Shown here in pieces: positions 24,851 through 32,465 of a stretch of DNA of 64,000 nt; the stretch's first letter is position 1, and each line of letters opens with the position of its first letter. A program made the position numbers and the translations under genes. The stretch is from GYS-P2D sp964414425. GTDB lineage: Bacteria; Bacteroidota; Bacteroidia; Chitinophagales; Saprospiraceae. The stretch is taken from assembly GCA_964414425.1 (NCBI GenBank), contig CAYPWL010000005.1, forward strand, positions 79,754 through 143,753. The letters run 5' to 3'. Under the pieces are notes generated by a model. That model was not told where the DNA came from, made no database searches, and saw nothing but the letters and a program-made list of their open reading frames with translations.

Positions 24851-25264
24851 CTACTCGCTACCGATCAAATACTCCTCCTCACATGCCCAGAGCCCTCCGA
24901 ATTCTAAGGCAATAGTCCGATCCTTTGAGATCTTGACATATTCTGGATCAGAGGTCATGTCGATGAAGTTTTGTAGAGCTGGATACCTTACTAATAGCAC
25001 CAGATGTGCTTGATCTTGATCATCTCCAATCAGCGTGTTATTTACCCGACCTCGCCAGATGAGCTGTGCTCCATGCTTCTTCATAAATGGCAGCGTATTG
25101 AGACCATATCTCGTGTATGCCTCAACGCCTGTCTCATCACCTGACCCCGTTTTAGCCTTAAACTTTAGGATATTGATCATAGTTACCGGCGTATCCTTAG
25201 GATAGCTTGCGACCAATTTTTTGAACTGCTCTTTAGTCGGATGTATCTGATTAGTTAATTGCAT
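24851..25264 (-). CDS. DUF1330 family dimeric alpha/beta-barrel protein
   Basis: 137 residues; the core (PVTMINILKFKAK, AYTRYGLNTLPFMKKHGAQL and AHLVLLVRYPALQNFIDM...PEYVKISKDRT) matches the DUF1330 branch of the ferredoxin-like dimeric barrel superfamily, which includes small monooxygenases and isomerases. Last gene of the minus-strand run that starts at 30445; it begins 3 bp after the haloalkane-dehalogenase-like gene stops. The precise reaction is unknown; it may act on an intermediate of the same pathway. Confidence 0.8.
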   Translation of the reverse strand: MQLTNQIHPTKEQFKKLVASYPKDTPVTMINILKFKAKTGSGDETGVEAYTRYGLNTLPFMKKHGAQLIWRGRVNNTLIGDDQDQAHLVLLVRYPALQNFIDMTSDPEYVKISKDRTIALEFGGLWACEEEYLIGSE

Positions 25265-25267
25265 GAT

Positions 25268-26161
25268 CTATGTGTTTTTGATGAATTCAATCATGAGTTT
25301 AGCGATTTCTGGGCCCTTGTCTTCTTGTAGGAAGTGGCCTGCACCTTCGATGATCGTATGTTGTTGTCCTTGAGCTCCAGGCATGAATTTTTGAAAAGCC
25401 TTATGTCCTCCCTTAGTAATCGGATCGCTATCACTAAATAAAGTAAGCGTGGGCTTGTTCCACTGCATGAGTACGGCCCAAGCTTTTTTATTATTACCAG
25501 CTTCAGGATCATCTGTCGAGGTTGGTACTAAAGAAGGGAATATCTTGGCGCCTGCCATATACGATGGATCTGGATATGGTGCTTCATATGCTGCCACCTC
25601 TGCATCTGAGAGTTTACGAACGGTGCTATTCTGGAGAATCTTACCAACAGGTAATACATCTACAGTTTGACTGAATTTTTGCCAGTGGAGGAATGCTTCT
25701 GGGAAGTTTTGCTCACCTGTAGGAAGCCCAGTATTGCCAACCACAAGTCGATCAAATTTATCGGGTTGTGCTGCCAAGAGACGTAATCCAATTAGTCCGC
25801 CCCAATCCTGACAAAAAAGATTGATGCCCGTAAGTCCGAGGTTATCTAACCATGCAGTCATCCAACTAAGATGACTGGCGTAGGTATAATCTGTCTGCTC
25901 AGTAGGCTTGGAGGATTTCCCAAATCCTATGAGATCTGGAGCAACTACTCGGTAGCCCGCCTCGGTGAATACAGGGATCATAAATCTGTATAGAAATGAC
26001 CAGCTCGGCTCACCATGTAGTAGTAATACCACGGGGCCACCTTTGGGGCCTTCATCGAGATAATGTACGGTAAGGCCTTCACCGACTTCCATCAGATTAG
26101 CCTCAAAGGGATAGTCTGGAATAGAAGCAAAAGCTTCTGCAGGTGTATTTTTTATAGTCAT
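25268..26161 (-). CDS. Haloalkane dehalogenase-like alpha/beta hydrolase
   Basis: 297 residues. The sequence has the features of subfamily I haloalkane dehalogenases: oxyanion/halide motif HGEPSW at residues 49-54, nucleophile Asp119 followed by halide-binding Trp120 in CQDWGG, catalytic acid in LFSDSDPIT and the His in GAGHFLQED. The family hydrolyses carbon-halogen bonds to alcohol plus halide; some relatives are epoxide hydrolases or have other substrates, so activity must be considered likely but not proven. Located 2 bp behind the esterase-like gene in a tightly packed run with ALDH and DUF3604. Confidence 0.85.
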   Translation of the reverse strand: MTIKNTPAEAFASIPDYPFEANLMEVGEGLTVHYLDEGPKGGPVVLLLHGEPSWSFLYRFMIPVFTEAGYRVVAPDLIGFGKSSKPTEQTDYTYASHLSWMTAWLDNLGLTGINLFCQDWGGLIGLRLLAAQPDKFDRLVVGNTGLPTGEQNFPEAFLHWQKFSQTVDVLPVGKILQNSTVRKLSDAEVAAYEAPYPDPSYMAGAKIFPSLVPTSTDDPEAGNNKKAWAVLMQWNKPTLTLFSDSDPITKGGHKAFQKFMPGAQGQQHTIIEGAGHFLQEDKGPEIAKLMIEFIKNT

Positions 26162-26163
26162 GT

Positions 26164-27111
26164 TTATTTATTGCGCAGTGAGTTCAACCAATTAATACAT
26201 AGCTCGCCCCAGCTTTGTTCGGTTTCTCCTTTTGAAAAAAGAGAATAACCATGTCCCCCAGAGGGGTACAGATGCATTTCAGCAGGCACATTATACTCGA
26301 GGAGTTGGTCATAGTATAAAAGACTGTTTTTAACAGGTACGGCGTCATCATCATTAGAGTGAACAAGGAAAGTTGGAGGAGAAAGCTCAGAGACTCTATT
26401 CTCGTTTGAGTAGATCTGTATCAGTTGCTCTCTGTCCTGTAGATCATAATGAACTTCCGCTTTGCCAAATAGATTATTTCTGGTCCAATCATTTGTAATG
26501 CCATCTTTCATGCTGATAACTGGATATATTAGGATGCTAAAGGCAAATTTTGATCTTTTGATAATCGCATCCACTTCTTGCTGAGATAAACCAGAAGGAT
26601 ATGACACCCAATCAGCGTTTGAGGCATAAGCCGCGAGATGACCGCCAGCTGAAAAACCCATAATTCCTATTAATTCAGGATCAAGGTTCCATTCTTCAGT
26701 CTGAGCATGAATGAGTTGAAGAGCTTGGCGAGCATCTATCATAGGTCTAATTCGTTCAACACTGTTTTCTTTTTTTTCAGGTTTTGGTAGGCGATATTTG
26801 AGAACTATGCCAGCTATGCCATGTGAGTTGAGCCATTGAGCGATTTGGGTGCCCTCCCAATCATATGCCAAGAATCCATATCCCCCACCTGGACAGATGA
26901 GTACTGCTGGGATTGCCTCTTGTGTATCATTATCTGGTAGAAAGACTTCTATAGTAGGTGTTTTAATATTTGAGAGCATCTTAATACCATCCTGATAGCG
27001 AACGGTGTCTTCAATTATGGCGGACGCTTCATAAAGAGGTATCGTGATAGATTGTGCTTTTCCCATTACTATTAGGAGGCTAAGAAATAAAATTGTTATT
27101 CGTAACCTCAT
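26164..27111 (-). CDS. Exported alpha/beta hydrolase, BD-FAE/acetylxylan-esterase-like
   Basis: Start placed at 27111 (MRLRITILFL) where the ATG overlaps the upstream stop as ATGA; the frame can be extended to 27144 but that adds 11 residues before the signal peptide. 315 residues with a signal peptide ending near GKAQS, oxyanion loop CPGGGYGFLAYDWEG, nucleophile elbow GFSAGGHLAAY, acid in HSNDDDAVPV and His in YPSGGHGYSLF. The fold is that of esterases often annotated as acetylxylan esterase or dienelactone-like hydrolases. Substrate unknown; export separates it from its cytoplasmic neighbours. Confidence 0.85.
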   Translation of the reverse strand: MRLRITILFLSLLIVMGKAQSITIPLYEASAIIEDTVRYQDGIKMLSNIKTPTIEVFLPDNDTQEAIPAVLICPGGGYGFLAYDWEGTQIAQWLNSHGIAGIVLKYRLPKPEKKENSVERIRPMIDARQALQLIHAQTEEWNLDPELIGIMGFSAGGHLAAYASNADWVSYPSGLSQQEVDAIIKRSKFAFSILIYPVISMKDGITNDWTRNNLFGKAEVHYDLQDREQLIQIYSNENRVSELSPPTFLVHSNDDDAVPVKNSLLYYDQLLEYNVPAEMHLYPSGGHGYSLFSKGETEQSWGELCINWLNSLRNK

Positions 27112-29021
27112 CGCTCCGCAGTATACCAGATCGGTGAGCTCCAAGCTCGCTCCTGTATCGTGCGTGGTACAGACTCTGGATAGCTTACGCCGTGTCTGAT
27201 CTCATCCCACAGACTGTACCGAGGCGTCTCAACCTCTAATACTCGTGCATAGTAAAACGCATCCACAGATGGATTGAAGTCAGGGTCACTCCAGACCACA
27301 GAGAGCTCAGCATTGCCAAGAGTTTCGTCAACGGCACCAGTAGCGAGATCGACTACATCGGTGAGGGGATCTACACTACCATCTACATTAACGGTTCGAT
27401 CATCTGACAGGGCGACATTGTATATCTTTTCTTTCATCTCTTCGTCTTCGTACCATCCCTTGATGATTTGGATGCGATCTAAGTTGGCGTTGATGGGATC
27501 TTTGCTCGCCCATACGATGAACAGTGGTCCACGGGTATTGCTAAACTCTCCAGACTGACCATCAATGGATAGATCGCTACCCATTGGGACGCCCTTGTCA
27601 TAACCATCTTCTACCAGCTCATCATAGTTGCTATATCTCGACTCAAAGTCAAAGCCTCCAAAGAATCGGACCTTCATCCGAGTGCCACTGGTGCCATAGG
27701 TCTCCTTATTAGCCATGGCATCATAGATATCTGATCGCGTATTGGCAGGAGCCCATACAGCCATGAGCCCGCCAGGATTGACGGCAATATGGGTTTTGAC
27801 CTCAGGGTCTAATATCCAGTCTCGACCTACTCGAGTTTCTGCTCTCAGGTCTATCTGACAGTGGTTGCCGATATAGTCGTCATCCTCCTCCGTATTACCG
27901 GGTGTGGCATTGTGGGAGTCCGTACTGCCGATGAGTCCGTATTTATAGGGATTCGTGCCGAGCTCATCTTGATACTTGAGACCCCGCTTGAGAGTATGTC
28001 TGACAAAATTATTGATCAAGGGAGGACCCTGGTTATAATTTTCAAAATCTGCGAATTCATCATTCTCCCAGAAGCTGGCATAAACTTCGGAGTTGCCTTT
28101 TGCTTGATGGATTTCCACAAGGGGTTCGTTAGCATTGCGCTGTTCAACATATTCCTGATCGATAGGTGAGCCATCTGCTCGTTGCTCCGGAAATGCGAAT
28201 CCGCCACTAAGGTTACTATTGTGGGGTACGGCCATAACTGTGGAGCCTTCTGATCTGAATCCATCTAAAGATTGCCAAAGCTGCTCTTCATCGGTAGCTT
28301 CTATCGCACTGATGGGGTAATCTGGCACAACCATATCTCTGAAGAAGACATTGCGATGTCCATGCATTAAGCCTATGCCGAGCGTCCACTCGTATGCGGC
28401 GAATGTGGTAAACTCTCCAGGTTTATAATGTGACTCAGCCGCTTCGAGAGCGATATCCCATGCTGCTATCGTTGTTTCATATCCTCTAAAGAACCGTGGG
28501 TGATTTTTAGTTGCATTTCCTGTGTTGCGCAACATCTTCATGAAAAATGCAGTCTGCTTAGCTGTATCTATGCCGATCCCTCGGATCCCTCTTGGCATAA
28601 GCGTATTATGGCCAGGAGCACCTGGGATATTAACAGTATATAGCTCGCCAAGATACTCTGAGTGATCTGTCACCGCTGCAAAATCCAACGGCCTCTTGAT
28701 CTTAACCGATTCGCCTAATACATCTATGGGCGTGCCTTGGGCAAATAGATAGGCGTCATCAGGTGTGCCAGTTGTACCCCCTATGTATGCATCAAATGAG
28801 AATGCAGTATGCACATGCATGTCACCGAAGAATACATCTTTCAAGGGATTTTTAGTCACTTGAGCTTCTACCTCAGCCCAATCTTTACTGGCTCGATCTC
28901 TGATTTCATTTTTTACGGGATCAAGGACAGGCCCAGGAGGGTTAATCATCCGCCAAGCAATGAATGCAATAACTCCTATAATGAGGAGTACTAAGAGGAT
29001 GATTTTTAGTCTTTTGGACAT
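27108..29021 (-). CDS. DUF3604 domain protein, membrane-anchored
   Basis: 637 residues with an N-terminal membrane anchor (LKIILLVLLIIGVIAFIAW) and a large DUF3604 domain. Metal-binding-like motifs of the PHP type are visible: GDMHVHTAFSFDA (His69, His71) and FAAVTDHSEYLGE, with further VMAVPHNSN and LIGSTDSHN. DUF3604 proteins are uncharacterised putative metal-dependent hydrolases. The start overlaps the ALDH stop (TAATG) and the stop overlaps the esterase start (ATGA), so translation is coupled on both sides. Confidence 0.88.
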   Translation of the reverse strand: MSKRLKIILLVLLIIGVIAFIAWRMINPPGPVLDPVKNEIRDRASKDWAEVEAQVTKNPLKDVFFGDMHVHTAFSFDAYIGGTTGTPDDAYLFAQGTPIDVLGESVKIKRPLDFAAVTDHSEYLGELYTVNIPGAPGHNTLMPRGIRGIGIDTAKQTAFFMKMLRNTGNATKNHPRFFRGYETTIAAWDIALEAAESHYKPGEFTTFAAYEWTLGIGLMHGHRNVFFRDMVVPDYPISAIEATDEEQLWQSLDGFRSEGSTVMAVPHNSNLSGGFAFPEQRADGSPIDQEYVEQRNANEPLVEIHQAKGNSEVYASFWENDEFADFENYNQGPPLINNFVRHTLKRGLKYQDELGTNPYKYGLIGSTDSHNATPGNTEEDDDYIGNHCQIDLRAETRVGRDWILDPEVKTHIAVNPGGLMAVWAPANTRSDIYDAMANKETYGTSGTRMKVRFFGGFDFESRYSNYDELVEDGYDKGVPMGSDLSIDGQSGEFSNTRGPLFIVWASKDPINANLDRIQIIKGWYEDEEMKEKIYNVALSDDRTVNVDGSVDPLTDVVDLATGAVDETLGNAELSVVWSDPDFNPSVDAFYYARVLEVETPRYSLWDEIRHGVSYPESVPRTIQERAWSSPIWYTAER

Positions 29022-30445
29022 TAAAAATATTTAATACTCAGGTCAATCAATTTCTGCTTTAGATCGGTATATGGAGGCGCCATTAACTCGATAGCACTCA
29101 TAGGGCTCCATTGTTTTAATACCGCTCGAGCATTAGAAAATGCCTCAAAGCCATACTTGCCATGTGCCTTGCCGATCCCACTATTATTTACCCCGCCAAA
29201 AGGCAGATTATTATTAAAGAAGTGGATAGCACTGTGATTGATGCACGTACCACCGGCACTGGTTTCATTGATGATCTTGTTTACATTCTTCTTCTTATTA
29301 CTGTAGATGTACAGTGATAGCGGCTTCTCTTTTTTATTGATCTTGTCTAATGCCTCATCAAGATTGCTGTATGTCATGATAGGGAGTAACGGCCCAAATA
29401 TCTCATGTAGCATCAAGTCCATCTCGGCATTGACATTGGATATGATCGTTGGCTCGATAAAGTCTTGATCACCATCCATCTTACCACCACCTTCGATTTT
29501 GACGTCGTGGTTCATGGCCTCATCCATATAGCTCTTTACACGATTGAAGTGCTTGTTATTAACGATGCGACAGTACGACTCTGACTGACCGATAGAATCA
29601 CCATACATCTTTTTGATATTGGAATTGATGGCATCGATCAGTTCATCTTTCTTGCTCTCGTGGACATAGATATAATCTGGAGCGATACAGACTTGCCCGT
29701 TGTTGAGGCATTTAGACCAAGCGATACGCTTAGCCGCAGTCTTTATGTTTGCAGTTTCGTCTACGATAGTTGGAGACTTTCCTCCTAATTCTAATGTTAC
29801 GGAGGTAAGATTTTTCGCTGCTGCGGCCATGACGATTTTACCTATCGATGGAGCACCGGTGAAAAATATATGGTTAAATGGTAACTCCAGTAAGGCCTTA
29901 GAGCTTTCTATACCGCCTTGGACTACAGTAATCTCTTGTGGATCGAACAGCTCAGCGATCATATCTGCCATGACTTGTGAGATATGAGGCGTATGCTCGG
30001 ATGGTTTGAGCATGATGCAGTTGCCAGCCGCAATCGCCGAGATCATCGGGCCAAAAGTCAGATTAAGTGGAAAGTTCCATGGAGATATAATCAGACAAAC
30101 TCCCTTAGGTTCGTAGTGCACCCATGAGCTGGAGCCCATCAATGAGAGCGGTGTATTAACATGCTGTGGCCGCATCCATCTGCGCAGATGACTGATGGTG
30201 TGCTTGATGTCACCCGTCACTGGATAGATCTCTGTGAGGTCTACTTCGCTTGGATGCTTACGATAATCTTCGTGTAATGCCTTGCGGATTTTCTCTTTGT
30301 TATTGAGTACCGCTTGATGCAGCTTCTTAAGCTTTTGGATTCTTTCTTTGGCACTTGATCTTGCTACGATGCGCTGATGATTAACCTGACTGTCAAATAA
30401 TGCTTTGACATCTGTTGTAGATTTGGTTTTTATTGCTGTAGGCAT
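29021..30445 (-). CDS. Aldehyde dehydrogenase, class 3 (fatty/aromatic aldehyde) type
   Basis: 474-residue NAD(P)-dependent aldehyde dehydrogenase. Catalytic Cys253 in NNGQVCIAPDY and general-base Glu219 in LELGGKSP are present, with the nucleotide-binding FFTGAPSIGKIV. The short length and the ending with FGGVNNSGIGKAHGKYGFEAF are typical of the class 3/fatty aldehyde dehydrogenase group, which oxidises long-chain or aromatic aldehydes. First gene of the overlapping run, 56 bp after the TetR gene. It would turn an aldehyde made in the same pathway into a carboxylic acid. Confidence 0.92.
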   Translation of the reverse strand: MPTAIKTKSTTDVKALFDSQVNHQRIVARSSAKERIQKLKKLHQAVLNNKEKIRKALHEDYRKHPSEVDLTEIYPVTGDIKHTISHLRRWMRPQHVNTPLSLMGSSSWVHYEPKGVCLIISPWNFPLNLTFGPMISAIAAGNCIMLKPSEHTPHISQVMADMIAELFDPQEITVVQGGIESSKALLELPFNHIFFTGAPSIGKIVMAAAAKNLTSVTLELGGKSPTIVDETANIKTAAKRIAWSKCLNNGQVCIAPDYIYVHESKKDELIDAINSNIKKMYGDSIGQSESYCRIVNNKHFNRVKSYMDEAMNHDVKIEGGGKMDGDQDFIEPTIISNVNAEMDLMLHEIFGPLLPIMTYSNLDEALDKINKKEKPLSLYIYSNKKKNVNKIINETSAGGTCINHSAIHFFNNNLPFGGVNNSGIGKAHGKYGFEAFSNARAVLKQWSPMSAIELMAPPYTDLKQKLIDLSIKYF

Positions 30446-30501
30446 ACGACTATATTTTATACGATCAATTTATCAAAATTTTCTGCTGTTATGTTGTAAG
30501 A

Positions 30502-31125
30502 CTAAGTAAATTTTTGAATGTTTATTAACGCTGCGAGCTCTGTTTTACCAATATCCGTAAGGTGGGGATAGACTAATGACCAGGAATACTCTCTAAATTC
30601 TGCTAAGTCGTGATTCATCCCTCTGACAATACATCGAGAGAGCCAAAAAGAAGCCGTCTGCCACAATTGATGTGATAGAAGTAAGTATGTGTCAGGAGAC
30701 TTAGATTCATTTACGTGTCCAGTTCGAACTAATTCTGTGATCACAGCTTGCATGCGTGATATCTGGTTGTCGATATGCTGTGTATGCTGTTCACCGATTT
30801 TAGGATATGCCCTAACGATATCGACTAAGTCAGAATAAAAGAACTTGAGGTTTTTCTGGAGTGTAAAGAAACCAGCCATCTGATCATGTAAACTACTCAA
30901 AGTGATAGCAGTAACCTCAAGCGGTAGACTCTTCATAAGTTCTGCTTGAAAATATAAGTAGATGGCACTCATCAAGTCGTCCTTTTTCGGGTAATGATAA
31001 GTTAGGTTGCCCGGGCTCAGCGATAGCCTCTCTGCGATCTTAAGAAAACTGACATTACTAAAGCCATGCTCATTGTAGAGCTCAACAGCCCCCAAGACAA
31101 TTTTGGTTTTTGTGTCAATTTTCAT
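30502..31125 (-). CDS. TetR/AcrR family transcriptional regulator
   Basis: 207 residues with an N-terminal TetR helix-turn-helix: TKIVLGAVELYNEHGFSNVS then IAERLSLSPGNLTYHYPKKDDLM. The ligand-binding C-terminal half is not matched to a known subgroup. It stands between the divergent desaturase-CDGSH gene (31195) and the ALDH run, with an inverted repeat in the shared promoter region, so it is the likely local repressor of both transcription units, released by a substrate or intermediate. Confidence 0.87.
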   Translation of the reverse strand: MKIDTKTKIVLGAVELYNEHGFSNVSFLKIAERLSLSPGNLTYHYPKKDDLMSAIYLYFQAELMKSLPLEVTAITLSSLHDQMAGFFTLQKNLKFFYSDLVDIVRAYPKIGEQHTQHIDNQISRMQAVITELVRTGHVNESKSPDTYLLLSHQLWQTASFWLSRCIVRGMNHDLAEFREYSWSLVYPHLTDIGKTELAALINIQKFT

Positions 31126-31135
31126 TCTGATGAAT

Positions 31136-31151
31136 TAGTACGATTGTACTA
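31136..31151. promoter_or_regulatory. Candidate TetR operator
   Basis: Perfect inverted repeat TAGTAC-GATT-GTACTA in the 69-bp divergent spacer, 11 bp upstream of the TetR start and 44 bp upstream of the desaturase start. Size and position are typical for autoregulating TetR proteins. Inferred; no second copy was noticed in the window. Confidence 0.5.
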
Positions 31152-31194
31152 TATTAGAATGTAAGTAAGAAAAAAAACGCAAAACTACGTTTAA

Positions 31195-32268
31195 ATGGAA
31201 TGGTTAAATATCCCCAATATTGATGTTTATGCAGTAATAGGAATATTGCTATTTTTTGCTTTGATAGAGGTTATACTTGGACATTATCACAATGATAATC
31301 GAGATAAGACGGATTGGATATTAGAGCTACTTGGTTTTTTTGTAGTGGCATTTACTAAGACTGTTCAGGTCTTGCTGATCGTATTTGTCGGTGACGCATT
31401 ATTACCTCAGCTATCCAATGTTTTGCAGAGCTGGTCCTTATGGCTGGCGATACCATTCTACTTGTTCATAGACGATATCTCTCAATATTGGTACCATAGA
31501 TCGGCTCATGAGTATGAGTGGTTGTGGAAGCATCATCGAGTACACCATGCCGCTCAGGATATGGGCATATTAGTGAGTTATCGCAATTCTTGGGTGTACT
31601 ATCTACTAATGCCTAACCTTTGGTGGGGCGCGATTTGTACATTCTTAGGCTTAGCGCCTGCAGTGATATTTGGGTTGTTATTCAAGCAAATCATTGTTAC
31701 GAGCACGCATAGCACATGGACATGGGACACAGCACTCTACAAGCATAAGTGGCTGAATCCTCTTGCGACAGTGATCGAACGCATCTTTATCACTCCGGCA
31801 TTTCATTTTTCTCATCATGGATCTTCAATGGCGGATAATGTCAGTGATCCTAATGGCAATTTTGGTAATACCTTTTCTTTATGGGATCAGATGTTTGGAA
31901 CGGCTAAGTTTACCAGAGCATACCCAGAAAAATTCGGCTTGCTTGAGGACCCTAAAGATCCTTGGTACTCGCACCTGCTCTATCCATTCATGATGTCACC
32001 ACATAAGGAGAGCGAATTGCACAAGGACTTTAAGAAAGAGAAGAATACTGGGACTACACCATATCAAGAGGTGCTACCAGCGGGTACTTATCTGTATTGC
32101 CAATGTGGTTATAGTAAGGATCAGCCATTCTGCAATGGATTTCACAACGGCACTAAGATTAAGCCATTGAAATTTGAAGTGAAGTCGGAGCGTAAGGTGT
32201 CAATCTGCACGTGTAAGCTGACTAAGACTCCGCCTTATTGCGATGATTCGCATCTTAGCCTTCAGTAA
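31195..32268 (+). CDS. Sterol desaturase/fatty acid hydroxylase family protein fused to a double CDGSH iron-sulfur domain
   Basis: 357 residues. The first 270 or so form a membrane-bound di-iron oxygenase of the sterol desaturase family: several membrane helices and the His clusters YHRSAHE (HxxxH), WKHHRVHH (HxxHH) and FHFSHHGS. After a linker ending VLPAGTY, the last 55 residues carry two CDGSH-type [2Fe-2S] motifs, CQCGYSKDQPFCNGFH and CTCKLTKTPPYCDDSH. The stop comes after the second motif, so this is a genuine fusion in one frame. The iron-sulfur tail could deliver electrons to the di-iron site. Divergent from TetR. Confidence 0.88.
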   Translation: MEWLNIPNIDVYAVIGILLFFALIEVILGHYHNDNRDKTDWILELLGFFVVAFTKTVQVLLIVFVGDALLPQLSNVLQSWSLWLAIPFYLFIDDISQYWYHRSAHEYEWLWKHHRVHHAAQDMGILVSYRNSWVYYLLMPNLWWGAICTFLGLAPAVIFGLLFKQIIVTSTHSTWTWDTALYKHKWLNPLATVIERIFITPAFHFSHHGSSMADNVSDPNGNFGNTFSLWDQMFGTAKFTRAYPEKFGLLEDPKDPWYSHLLYPFMMSPHKESELHKDFKKEKNTGTTPYQEVLPAGTYLYCQCGYSKDQPFCNGFHNGTKIKPLKFEVKSERKVSICTCKLTKTPPYCDDSHLSLQ

Positions 32269-32340
32269 CTGATGTGTGGCTCTTGGAGGTTCACCCATAG
32301 GCCTGTTATGCTGTGTTGATACGTATAGATCTTAGGCTAT

Positions 32341-32358
32341 CCAAATTTCTAAATTTGG
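32341..32358. repeat. Short perfect inverted repeat upstream of recQ
   Basis: CCAAATTT-CT-AAATTTGG, 8-bp arms with a 2-base centre, 108 bp before the recQ start and 73 bp after the desaturase-CDGSH stop. The short spacing suits a dimeric repressor site rather than an RNA hairpin; no T-run follows. Role unknown. Confidence 0.4.
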
Positions 32359-32465
32359 GGAACTGAGCAATTCTGACTGACCAGAAGTCACATAGGTATT
32401 GACCTGCTTGATTAGTAAATATTTGATCATTTTTACAGTTCTTTCGTCAAATAGGAACAGCGTTA

